Positions 8,108-18,477 of a stretch of DNA of 64,000 nucleotides are shown piece after piece. Source of the DNA: Pseudomonas sp. Marseille-Q3773 (GTDB lineage: Bacteria; Pseudomonadota; Gammaproteobacteria; Pseudomonadales; Pseudomonadaceae); NCBI RefSeq assembly GCF_916618955.1, contig NZ_OU745390.1:5262001-5326000 (forward strand). The letters run 5' to 3'. The notes under the pieces were generated by a model. It did not search any database and was not told the origin of the DNA. It saw nothing but the letters and a program-made list of their open reading frames with translations. The position numbers and the translations under genes are program-made. Position 1 is the stretch's first letter, and each line of letters begins with the position of its first letter.

Positions 8108-9424
8108 ATGTTCAACAACAAGCTCAAGCAAGAAATCCGCCAGTTGCGCGAAGACCTGATGTCCATCGAACAGGTCAAGAGTAGTCTCGACAACGAGATG
8201 TTGGTGCTGCAACTCGACCCCCAGGGGCGCATCGAGATGGTCAACGGCAATTTCGAAAGCGAAATGCTTTACCGTGCCGATCAACTGCTTGGCCGCAACA
8301 TCGAGGAAATTGTCCCGGCACACGTGAAGTCACTGGACTTCTACCAGCGCATGAAAGGCGCAATCGGCCGCGGTGAACACCTCAACGGCGCCTTCCGTCT
8401 GCTGCGTGGCAATGGCCAGGAAGCCTGGTTGCGTTCGATCCTGCAGCCGGTCAAGAACAGTGACGGGCGTATCAAGTACTTCACGCTGCACTCCAGCGAC
8501 CTTACCCGCACCATCGAGACCTCGCGCGAGCACGAAAGCCTGATCAAGGCGCTGATGCGCTCGACCGCGGTGATCGAGTTCGACCTCGATGGCACCATCC
8601 TCACGGCCAACGAACGGTTCCTGGCCACCGTCGGCTATCGCCTGGAACAGATCCGTGGCAAGCATCACCGCATGTTCTGCGAGCCGGAGGAGGTCAATTC
8701 GGCGGGCTACCAGGCTTTCTGGGAAAAGCTGCGCCGTGGCGAGTACATTGCCGATCGCTTCAAGCGTATCGATGCCCACGGGCGGGTGATCTGGCTGGAA
8801 GCTTCGTACAACCCGATCTTCGACGCCCACGACGTGCTTTACAAAGTGGTCAAGTTCGCCACCGTGATCACTGACCAGGTCAACCAGGAGCTGGCGGTGG
8901 CCGAGGCGGCGGACGTGGCCTTCAACACCTCGGTAGGTACGGACGCCAGTGCGCGCAAGGCCACCGAGGTGGTCACCCAGACCGTCAGCGTGATGCGCGG
9001 CCTGGAAGCCTCGATGCAAGAAGCGGCCGAAGGCATCCAGGCGCTGGACACTCAATCGCGGGTGATCGGCTCGATCATCAAGACCATCAGCGACATCGCC
9101 GGGCAGACCAACCTGCTGGCGCTGAACGCGGCCATCGAGGCGGCCCGCGCTGGCGAGCAGGGCCGTGGCTTTGCCGTGGTCGCCGATGAAGTACGCCAGC
9201 TGGCGTCGCGCACCAGCACCGCCACCGAGGAGATCGCCCGGGTGGTACAGCAGAACGAGCAGCTGGCCCAGGCGGCGGTAGCCATCATCGACACCAGCAA
9301 GCGCCAGGCCGAGCAAGGGCTGGCGCTGGCTGATGAAACCGGCGGGGGGATTGTCGAGATCCAGGAAGGCGCGAAGCGGGTGGTGGACGTGGTAGGGCAG
9401 TTCTCCAGCCGGTTGGGGCAGTGA
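8108..9424 (+). CDS. Soluble methyl-accepting chemotaxis protein with two PAS domains (BdlA/Aer-like)
   Basis: A 438-residue receptor without transmembrane segments. PAS1 spans about residues 20-135 and PAS2 about 140-255. A shortened MCP signalling region follows with the hairpin-tip signature around [20 protein letters not shown] and [18 protein letters not shown] choices exist; ATG 8108 has GGGAGAGCGGTG upstream and begins [10 protein letters not shown], so it was preferred over 8087. Cytoplasmic PAS receptors of this layout include BdlA, which links redox or energy cues to biofilm dispersal; that role here is inference. Confidence 0.88.
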   Translation: MFNNKLKQEIRQLREDLMSIEQVKSSLDNEMLVLQLDPQGRIEMVNGNFESEMLYRADQLLGRNIEEIVPAHVKSLDFYQRMKGAIGRGEHLNGAFRLLRGNGQEAWLRSILQPVKNSDGRIKYFTLHSSDLTRTIETSREHESLIKALMRSTAVIEFDLDGTILTANERFLATVGYRLEQIRGKHHRMFCEPEEVNSAGYQAFWEKLRRGEYIADRFKRIDAHGRVIWLEASYNPIFDAHDVLYKVVKFATVITDQVNQELAVAEAADVAFNTSVGTDASARKATEVVTQTVSVMRGLEASMQEAAEGIQALDTQSRVIGSIIKTISDIAGQTNLLALNAAIEAARAGEQGRGFAVVADEVRQLASRTSTATEEIARVVQQNEQLAQAAVAIIDTSKRQAEQGLALADETGGGIVEIQEGAKRVVDVVGQFSSRLGQ

Positions 9425-9426
9425 AG

Positions 9427-9458
9427 CCTGTGGGAGCGGGAGAAGCCGTTCCCACAGG
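9427..9458. repeat. Intergenic hairpin of the Pseudomonas 'CCTGTGGGAG' type
   Basis: Inverted arms CCTGTGGG / CCCACAGG lie between the convergent chemoreceptor and cysZ genes. The sequence matches the short palindromic repeat style found at other gaps in this window and may act as a two-way terminator. Confidence 0.6.
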
Positions 9459-9475
9459 GCGGCGTTACATCGTGA

Positions 9476-10204
9476 TCAGTTGCGCTCCCGCACCCAGAAC
9501 AACGTGGCGCCGGCCACCGCTGCCGGCATCATCAGCACGTTTACCAGCGGTATCATCAGCGCCAGGTAGGTGATGCCGCCAAAGCCCAGCGACTGCCAGC
9601 GCTTGCTGCGCAGCCAGGCGAGCATGTCCTGCCAGCTCATCTTGTTGTTGTCCGCCGGGTAGTCGATGTACTGGATCGCCATCATCCAGACCCCGAAGAT
9701 CAGCCACAGCGGCGCCGCCACCACGTTGACCACCGGGATCAGCGACAGGATGAACAGGCCGATGGCCCGTGGCAGGAAGTAGCCCAGCTTGCGCATTTCG
9801 CGGCCGAATGTGCGTGGCACCATGGCGACCAGTTCGCCCCAGCTGAAGGCCGGGAAGTTGTCCTGGCCACGCAGCACCACCTCGACCTTTTCCGCCAGGA
9901 AGCCGTTGAACGGCGCGGCAATGATATTGGCCACCAGGGTGAAGGTGAAGAACACCATCAGTACTACCAGGGCGACGAACAGCGGCCAGAGGATGTAGGT
10001 AAGGAAACTCAGCCAGCTCGGCAGGGTGGGCATCAGGGTGTCCACCCACAGGCTGAACTGGTGGCCGGCGAAGTAGATCAGGCCACCGAACAGCAGCAGG
10101 TTGACTGCCAGTGGCAGCAGTACGAACAACCGCAGGTTGGGGCTCAGCACCAGTTTCAGGCCTTCGCGCAGGTACTGGGGGCCGGACAGGACAGGGGCTT
10201 GCAT
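9476..10204 (-). CDS. cysZ: CysZ-type sulfate transporter (EI24 family)
   Basis: A 242-residue inner-membrane protein with about four hydrophobic segments (residues 28-48, 68-95, 150-175 and 200-235). The EI24/CysZ family is recognised from the [20 protein letters not shown] start and the internal [22 protein letters not shown]. CysZ takes up sulfate for cysteine synthesis. ATG 10204 is the conventional start; the longer frame contains Arg/Pro-rich non-family sequence. It is not beside cysK here, and the next gene, trxB, is divergent. Confidence 0.88.
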   Translation of the reverse strand: MQAPVLSGPQYLREGLKLVLSPNLRLFVLLPLAVNLLLFGGLIYFAGHQFSLWVDTLMPTLPSWLSFLTYILWPLFVALVVLMVFFTFTLVANIIAAPFNGFLAEKVEVVLRGQDNFPAFSWGELVAMVPRTFGREMRKLGYFLPRAIGLFILSLIPVVNVVAAPLWLIFGVWMMAIQYIDYPADNNKMSWQDMLAWLRSKRWQSLGFGGITYLALMIPLVNVLMMPAAVAGATLFWVRERN

Positions 10205-11498
<1,294 letters not shown>

Positions 11499-11580
11499 TC
11501 CGGGAATGCCTGGGCCGCTTGGCGGCCCTCGCGATACAGGGCCATTCCTGGAGAATGGCTACGCCCCCGGATGTCCCATG

Positions 11581-11605
11581 AAAAACCGGCCAGAGGCCGG
11601 TTTTT
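11581..11605. terminator. Bidirectional intrinsic terminator between trxB and nadC
   Basis: A perfect hairpin, AAAAACCGGCC-AGA-GGCCGGTTTTT, has A and T tails that work in both directions and lies between the two convergent genes. Confidence 0.9.
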
Positions 11606-11622
11606 CATTGCCTGCAATTCGA

Positions 11623-12486
<864 letters not shown>

Positions 12487-12713
12487 CTAGATGCCCGCGA
12501 TTATAGGGCAGGGGGCTTGTGTGTACAGCCGCCCTGGCAGCGACCTTTGGTCGGTGGCATTGAGCAAATGAGGCAAATCAGGGTCATTAGCCAACGAGAG
12601 AAACGGCGCTGGCAGCGATACGGATTTTTGCCGATAATGGCGACCAGTATTTGGCGTCATGGCTTTGACGATCTCCAGCCCCTTCGGGCGAGACACCCTG
12701 CAAGGAGTCCAGG

Positions 12714-14873
12714 ATGCAAAAAGAAGGCAAGGTGGTGCCCTTGGTGGCAACCATCGATCGAGGGGGGCGTACGCCTCTGCCTTGCCTTCCGGTATTGCTG
12801 CTGCAGGTGCGTGACAAGGCGGCCCTGCAATTGCGCCAAGGGCTGCAGGACCTGTTCGACAACGCTGACGATACCCTTTTCGAGATGGCCGACAAGGCGT
12901 ACGACCGCAGTGAGCAGAACCTCTATTTCGAGGCCATGCGCGACCTGCGCCTGAAGCGCAAGAGCATCGAACGTGGCTTTCTCGATACCTTCTACGATGC
13001 CTATGCGCGTATGGGCCAGGTCGACCCGCTGGCACACCTGGGCGAGCCCGGCGACTTGCGCAGCAAGGCCCAGGCAGAGCGCGCCGCCGCGATCGAAGGC
13101 ATGGTTGCGCGGGTACTGTCGCGTGACGGCATCGCCCTGCAGCAACTGGGCCTGCGCTTGCAGGCACTGCTCGACCGTCCCCTGTACGAGCAGCACAACC
13201 CGCTGGGGCCTGCCGCCTTGTGTGGCTACTTCCTCGAGGCAGGACGTAACCTGGGAGTTGGCCTGCGGGTGAAACTGGTGCTGCTCAAACTGTTCGAGCG
13301 CTACGTACTGCGCGATGCCGAAATCATCTATGGCGAGGCCAACCAGTTGCTGGCAGCTGCGGGCGTGCTGCCCGAGCTGCCGCCGGCCCCGCGCCGGCGC
13401 GCCGAGGACCGGCGCATGCGGGCCCGACGTGGGGCGGCGAAGCGGGGCCTGGAAGTCGGCGCGGACGCGGCAGGGCAGGCCTTCTTCGCCTCGCTGCAAA
13501 CCCTGCTGGCGCCGCTGCGCGGGCAGTTCGCGCCTCGCCTGCAGGCCGTGGCCACGGCGCAACCGATCAGCACCGCCGACCTGCTGCGCCTGCTTTCGCA
13601 TCTGCAGCACTACGTGCCGGCTACCCACGAAGATGAAGATTCCGAACTCGGCCAACAGCTTGAGCAGTTGCTGTTGCGAGTCAGCGTGCGCAGCGGCACC
13701 CGTCGGCGCATCGAGGTGGCCGACGAGGACATGATCAACCTGGTAGGGCTGCTGTTCGCGTTCATCCGCAACGACGACAACCTGCCAGCCGGCCTGCGCG
13801 CGTTGATCGCGCGCCTGCATATTCCGCTGCTGAAAGTCGCCCTGCTGGACAGGGGGCTGTTCAGCAGGGCCAGTCATCCGGCCCGGCGGCTGCTCAACGA
13901 GATCGCTGGCGCAGCCATCGGCTGGGAATGTACTGGCACCAGCCTTCGCGACAGCCTGCACTTGCGGGTGGAGCGGACCATCCAGCGCCTGCTCAATGAT
14001 TTCGCCGAAGACACCAGCCTGTTCGCCGAGTTGCTTGAAGACTTCCTGGCCTTCAACCAGGACGAGCGTCGGCGCAACGAGCTGCTCGAACAACGCACCC
14101 GCGATGCGGAAGAAGGCCGTGCCCGTGCCCAACAGGCCAGGCAACAGGTGCAGCAAGCGCTCAACCAGCGCCTGCGCGGCCAGGTGTGGCCGCAGGTGGT
14201 GGTGCAGATGCTGGTGCAGTCGTGGAGCCAGGTACTGCTACTGGCCTGGCTCAAGCAGGGCGCGGCTTCCCAGGCCTGGCGGGACGCGTTGCAGACCATG
14301 GACACGCTGCTGGCCAGTATCACCCCGGCACAGGAGCCACAAGCCTTGCTGCAAAAGGTGCCGGGCCTGCTCAAGGCATTGCGCGATGGCCTGGCCAGCG
14401 TGGCTCTGGACTCGGCTGCGACCCGCGAATTCTTCCTGCAACTGGAACAATTGCACCTGCGGGCCTGCGCAGGTACAAACGGGCAGCCAGATGGGGAGGA
14501 CCAGCGCCTGGGTGAGGTGCTGGTGGCCGAAGACATCGTGCTGGCCATTGCCGAAGAACCTGCCTGCGCACCGTTGCACATTGCCCATGGCCAGGCCGCT
14601 GCGTTGCGCCAGGTGCAGCGCCTGCGCATCGGTACCTGGGTCGAGGTGCTCGACGAGGATGAGCCGCTGCGGTGCAAGCTGGTGGCGCGTGTCGACAGTA
14701 GCGACAGGCTGGTGTTTTCCAACCGCACCGGCATGAAAGTGCGGGAGTGGAACGCCACCAGCCTGGCCCAGGCATTGCACCGGGGCGAGGTACGCGTGCT
14801 GGACGACGGCTTGCTGTTCGAGCGTGCGCTGGAGGCGGTGCTCGACGAGCTGCGCCAAGCACGGGGCCTGTAG
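12714..14873 (+). CDS. DUF1631 family protein
   Basis: A 719-residue cytoplasmic protein of unknown function. DUF1631 is recognised from the N-terminal block with QLRQGLQDLFDNADDTLFEM and RSEQNLYFEAMRDLRLKRKS. A helical middle has a basic, low-complexity linker (about residues 220-245). The C-terminal 90 residues contain GTWVEVLDEDEPLRCKLVAR, which resembles a PilZ-type beta-barrel fragment and so hints at c-di-GMP biology; this is inference. Older annotations call members 'thymidine phosphorylase', and nothing here supports that. Start ATG 12714 after AAGGAGTCCAGG. Confidence 0.85.
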   Translation: MQKEGKVVPLVATIDRGGRTPLPCLPVLLLQVRDKAALQLRQGLQDLFDNADDTLFEMADKAYDRSEQNLYFEAMRDLRLKRKSIERGFLDTFYDAYARMGQVDPLAHLGEPGDLRSKAQAERAAAIEGMVARVLSRDGIALQQLGLRLQALLDRPLYEQHNPLGPAALCGYFLEAGRNLGVGLRVKLVLLKLFERYVLRDAEIIYGEANQLLAAAGVLPELPPAPRRRAEDRRMRARRGAAKRGLEVGADAAGQAFFASLQTLLAPLRGQFAPRLQAVATAQPISTADLLRLLSHLQHYVPATHEDEDSELGQQLEQLLLRVSVRSGTRRRIEVADEDMINLVGLLFAFIRNDDNLPAGLRALIARLHIPLLKVALLDRGLFSRASHPARRLLNEIAGAAIGWECTGTSLRDSLHLRVERTIQRLLNDFAEDTSLFAELLEDFLAFNQDERRRNELLEQRTRDAEEGRARAQQARQQVQQALNQRLRGQVWPQVVVQMLVQSWSQVLLLAWLKQGAASQAWRDALQTMDTLLASITPAQEPQALLQKVPGLLKALRDGLASVALDSAATREFFLQLEQLHLRACAGTNGQPDGEDQRLGEVLVAEDIVLAIAEEPACAPLHIAHGQAAALRQVQRLRIGTWVEVLDEDEPLRCKLVARVDSSDRLVFSNRTGMKVREWNATSLAQALHRGEVRVLDDGLLFERALEAVLDELRQARGL

Positions 14874-14961
14874 GCATGAACATTACAATCATTCACATGC
14901 AAACGGCCTCGGCCGCAGGGCATACTGGTGCTCTGTTCACGGCACTTTCAGGATTCGCCTC

Positions 14962-15534
14962 ATGCAATTGGACCGTGCCACTGGCTGGTTCCACGGAAAC
15001 GGAATCACCCACTGCCCCTCGCCGAACTTCAATGCCCGCCCCGAAGGCGAATCGATTTCCCTGCTGGTGATCCACAACATCAGCCTACCCCCGGCCTGTT
15101 TCGGCACCGGCAAGGTTCAGCAGTTCTTCCAGAACCGCCTGGACCCTGACGAGCACCCCTATTTCGCCGGCATCAACCACCTGACCGTGTCGGCACACCT
15201 GTTCGTCGAGCGCGACGGTGCGGTGACCCAGTTCGTGTCATTGCTCGAGCGTGCCTGGCATGCCGGCGTGTCGTGCTTCGACGGGCGCGAGGGCTGCAAC
15301 GACTTTTCCATCGGTATCGAGCTGGAGGGCACCGACGACCTGCCCTACACCGATGCCCAGTACGCGGTGCTGGAGCAACTTACCCGGCATATTCGCCGCG
15401 CCTGGCCGGCCATCGACCTGGACCGCATCCAGGGCCATTGCGACATTGCCCCGCAACGCAAGAGCGACCCTGGCCCGGCCTTCGACTGGTCGCGTTACCG
15501 CGCAGCGCTGCTGCACAACGAGGACAAGGCATGA
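14962..15534 (+). CDS. ampD: 1,6-anhydro-N-acetylmuramyl-L-alanine amidase
   Basis: A 190-residue zinc amidase that removes the peptide from anhydromuropeptides in cell-wall recycling. The amidase_2 fold shows LLVIHNISLPP (zinc His), FAGINHLTVSAHLFVERDG, and QGHCDIAPQRKSDPGP with the second zinc ligands and catalytic residues. No signal peptide, so it is cytoplasmic. The start at 14962 gives the family N-terminus MQLDRATGWFHGNG. It overlaps ampE (ATGA). Loss of AmpD derepresses ampC beta-lactamase in many Gram-negatives, which is established knowledge. Confidence 0.95.
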   Translation: MQLDRATGWFHGNGITHCPSPNFNARPEGESISLLVIHNISLPPACFGTGKVQQFFQNRLDPDEHPYFAGINHLTVSAHLFVERDGAVTQFVSLLERAWHAGVSCFDGREGCNDFSIGIELEGTDDLPYTDAQYAVLEQLTRHIRRAWPAIDLDRIQGHCDIAPQRKSDPGPAFDWSRYRAALLHNEDKA

Positions 15535-16361
15535 GTTTTCTGGTGTTGCTGCTGGCGCTGTGGGTCGAAAAGTTCTCGGCCTTGCGTCATCAGGTACAGC
15601 GTGACGGGTTCTTCATCGGCGAACTGGTGCGCCTGGAGCGTAGCGGCAAGGTACACCCGTGGTGGACGCTGGCCATTCTGGTGCTGGCCCCGGTCGCATT
15701 GCTGGTGTTGCTGTTGCACGTGCTGGACCCTGTGGCTTATGGCCTGCTGGCCTTGCCGGTGCACCTGCTGGTGCTGATATACAGCCTGGGCCGCGGCGAT
15801 GCCAAGGCATCGCTGGGGCCGTTCCGCGATGCCTGGCGCAGGGGTGATGACCAGGCTGCGTTGCACGTGGCAGAGCGCGACCTGGGGCTGGCCGCCGACG
15901 ATTCACGCAGCCTGCTGGTGAGTGTTCAGGGCAACCTGTTGTGGCAGGTGTACCAGGGCTTTTTCGCGGTGATCTTCTGGTACTTCGTGCTTGGCCCGGG
16001 CGCAGCGCTGGCCTACCGCCTGCTGGCGCTGTGTGGTGAGCACAGCAGACAGCCGGCGCTGAAGGCACGTGCCGAGCAGCTACGGCATGCCATGGACTGG
16101 CTGCCGGTGCGGGTTCTGGCGTTGAGCTTTGCCTTGGTGGGCAATTTCGTCGCGGTAACGCGGGTGATGCTGCATGAATTGCTGAACTGGCACATCAGCG
16201 CTGCGCACCTGGTGGCTCGGGTGGGACGCATTGCCGATGACATTCCCGAGGAAGAAGACGACCAGCGTGGGCTGGGGCGGTTGGACAGCCTGTGGGAATT
16301 GCTGCTGCGCTGTGCAGTGCTGTGGTATGCCGGGTTTGCGCTGTGGACGGTACTGGTCTGA
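15531..16361 (+). CDS. ampE: AmpE inner-membrane regulatory protein
   Basis: A 276-residue membrane protein coupled to ampD by a four-base overlap. It begins MSFLVLLLALWVEKFSALRH, and hydrophobic spans lie at about residues 1-12, 42-80, 145-170, 195-215 and 258-276. WQVYQGFFAVIFWYFVLGP and RVMLHELLNWHISA are typical of the family. AmpE is linked to cell-wall recycling and ampC signalling, but its biochemical role is unsettled. It ends 57 bases from the convergent tatD-type gene. Confidence 0.9.
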   Translation: MSFLVLLLALWVEKFSALRHQVQRDGFFIGELVRLERSGKVHPWWTLAILVLAPVALLVLLLHVLDPVAYGLLALPVHLLVLIYSLGRGDAKASLGPFRDAWRRGDDQAALHVAERDLGLAADDSRSLLVSVQGNLLWQVYQGFFAVIFWYFVLGPGAALAYRLLALCGEHSRQPALKARAEQLRHAMDWLPVRVLALSFALVGNFVAVTRVMLHELLNWHISAAHLVARVGRIADDIPEEEDDQRGLGRLDSLWELLLRCAVLWYAGFALWTVLV

Positions 16362-16418
16362 AGCCAGGCGCGTCCCTTTGTCGGAGCGTGAAATCCCGGG
16401 ACAGAGGCGATTCAGCTG

Positions 16419-17195
16419 CTACCAGCCAAACACCTCGCAGGCATTGCGGCTGCTGGCTTCTGCCAGTTCCCCGACGTCCACTTCCATGACCTCTGCCAGC
16501 ACCGTGGCAATTTCCGGCAGGTGCTCCGGGCTGTTGCGCTCTCCCGGGTGCATCACCGGCGCCATGTCCGGTGCATCGGTTTCCAGCACCACGCTGCCCA
16601 GCGGTAAGCGCGCCAGGGTCTTGCGCAGCCGCAGCGCCTGGGGCCAGGTACCTGCTCCGCCCAGCCCAAGTCGGAAGCCCAGCTTGATGTATTCCCGGGC
16701 TTCTTCGTAACTGCCGGCAAAGGCATGAATCACTCCCGCCCGCGCCGGCTTGTAGCGCTTGAGCGTGGCGATCACCTGGGCGTGGCTGCGGCGCACATGC
16801 AACAGGGCAGGCAGCTCGAAGTCGCAGGCCATTTGCAGTTGCGCTTCGAACAGGTCCTGCTGGCGCGCCTTGTCCAGGCCTTCGAGATAATAGTCCAGGC
16901 CGAATTCGCCCACGGCACAGAGCTTGGGGTGGCCGCGCAGACGCTCCAGCCACTCGCGCAATTGCGCCAGGTGCTCCGGGCGATGTTGGTCGAGGTAGAT
17001 CGGGTGCAGGCCGAGCGCGGCGAACAGGCGCTGATCGCTGCAAGCCAGGTCCCACACGCGTTGGAAATTTGCCTGATACACCCCCAGCACCACCATTCGC
17101 TCCACCCCGCGCGCCGCCGCACTGGCCAGCAGACGCGGTCGGTCGGCGTCGAAATCGGGAAAGTCGAGGTGGGTGTGGGTGTCGATCAGGCGCAT
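16419..17195 (-). CDS. TatD family metal-dependent hydrolase (DNase)
   Basis: A 258-residue TIM-barrel nuclease. The metal site begins with DTHTHLDF; further signatures are GEFGLDYY (metal Glu), LPALLHVRRSH, GVIHAFAGSYEEA and the final VLETDAPDM. It resembles the YjjV branch. ATG 17195 starts MRLIDTHTH. It lies only two bases downstream of the cra stop, in the same direction, so cra and this gene are probably one transcript. Confidence 0.92.
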   Translation of the reverse strand: MRLIDTHTHLDFPDFDADRPRLLASAAARGVERMVVLGVYQANFQRVWDLACSDQRLFAALGLHPIYLDQHRPEHLAQLREWLERLRGHPKLCAVGEFGLDYYLEGLDKARQQDLFEAQLQMACDFELPALLHVRRSHAQVIATLKRYKPARAGVIHAFAGSYEEAREYIKLGFRLGLGGAGTWPQALRLRKTLARLPLGSVVLETDAPDMAPVMHPGERNSPEHLPEIATVLAEVMEVDVGELAEASSRNACEVFGW

Positions 17196-17197
17196 GT

Positions 17198-18193
17198 TCA
17201 GGCCGCTGTGATGCGTTGTTTGAAGGTTCGACCGACCGCGTGCACACCAGGTTCGTAACGTTTTTCCTCGATCGCAGCCAGTGCCAGTTCCAGGGCGGTG
17301 GCGGCAATCAGGCCATGCTGTTGGGCCATGGCGTTCACTGGCAGCGGCAGGAAATCGAGCAACTGGTTGTCGCCAAAGGTACCCAACTGCAGCTGGCGGG
17401 AGTCGGCCGGGCGCGCCTGCAGGGTGTCGAACACCCCTTGCAGCAGCACGTACGAGGTAGTCACCAGGGCGTCCGGCAGGCCGCCGAGGTCGTCGATCAG
17501 CTGTTGCATCAGGCGCTGGCCGCATTCGCGGCTGAATGCTTCGCCCTGGTAGCGGCGAACTTCGCCGGCATAACCTTGCAGGGCTTCGTCGAAGCCGCCG
17601 GCACGGGCCTGGCTGACCGACAGCTCCGGTCGAGCGCCGATCAGGGCGATGCTGCGCGGGCTGGTGGCGAGCAGGCTGGCGGCCAGCTGGCGGCTGGCAT
17701 CGCGATCGTCGCTGATGACCGAACAGAAGTGCGCCGGGTCCAGGCGGCGGTCAATGGCGATCACCGGCAAGCCTTTCTCCTGCAGCTCGCGGTAGCTGTC
17801 GTCTCCCGGGGGCAGGCAGCTGGCGACGAACAGGGCGTCGCACCGGCGTGCGCGGAACAGCTGCTGCAACTGGCGCTCGCTGTCGGGCTGGTCGTCGCTG
17901 CTGGCGATCAGCAACTGGTAGCCACGGGCGCGGGCGCCTTGTTCGAGCTGCTTGGCGATGCGGGCGTAGCTGGGGTTCTCCAGATCAGGGAGAATGAAGC
18001 CCAGGGTGCGGGTGTGCCGGCTGCGCAAGCCAGCGGCCTGCGGGTTGGGGGTGAAGCCATGGGCCTCGACCACCGCACGTACCCGCTCGACGGTGCTGTT
18101 GCTGATGCGCTGTTGTTCGGCCTTGCCATTGATGACGTAGCTGGCAGTGGTCACGGACACACCGGCCAGACGGGCGATATCGCTGAGTTTCAC
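17198..18193 (-). CDS. cra: Catabolite repressor/activator Cra (FruR), LacI family
   Basis: A 331-residue regulator. The N-terminal LacI HTH reads KLSDIARLAGVSVTTASYVI with the hinge VEAHGFTPNPQAAGLR; the periplasmic-binding-like effector domain covers about residues 60-331. Cra binds fructose-1-phosphate and represses the fru genes. The GTG start at 18193 has AAGGA seven bases upstream and gives the standard N-terminus. It is divergent from fruB, and the Cra operator lies between them. Confidence 0.95.
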   Translation of the reverse strand: MKLSDIARLAGVSVTTASYVINGKAEQQRISNSTVERVRAVVEAHGFTPNPQAAGLRSRHTRTLGFILPDLENPSYARIAKQLEQGARARGYQLLIASSDDQPDSERQLQQLFRARRCDALFVASCLPPGDDSYRELQEKGLPVIAIDRRLDPAHFCSVISDDRDASRQLAASLLATSPRSIALIGARPELSVSQARAGGFDEALQGYAGEVRRYQGEAFSRECGQRLMQQLIDDLGGLPDALVTTSYVLLQGVFDTLQARPADSRQLQLGTFGDNQLLDFLPLPVNAMAQQHGLIAATALELALAAIEEKRYEPGVHAVGRTFKQRITAA

Positions 18194-18350
18194 CGAATTT
18201 TCCTTGTTATTACCGGGGCTGGCTGTGAAGCCTGACCGGGTAGTTTGACCCGGCAGCGGCGCCACGCGCAGACGACCATTGTCGCAATTGTCCGACAGGA
18301 TGGGGCTTTTTCCCCGGCAGATTATCGAGTAACGTGGCCGCCTGGTCAGG

Positions 18351-18362
18351 TTAAACGTTTCA
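18351..18362. promoter_or_regulatory. Cra operator upstream of fruB
   Basis: TTAAACGTTTCA is an exact match to the Cra operator described for the P. putida fruB promoter (consensus TGAAACGNTTCA). It lies 115 bases before the fruB ATG, within the cra-fruB intergenic region of 284 bases. One site of this kind can control fruB and possibly cra. Confidence 0.9.
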
Positions 18363-18477
18363 GCTGCCGAATTTTCTGCCTCGGCTGCCATCCGTGCAAG
18401 GCTGTCGAACTGGCCGTTCCTGTGAATTTCACAACAATACTCCAGTACCCGACCGGGAACTGCAAAAGGAGAAGGTC

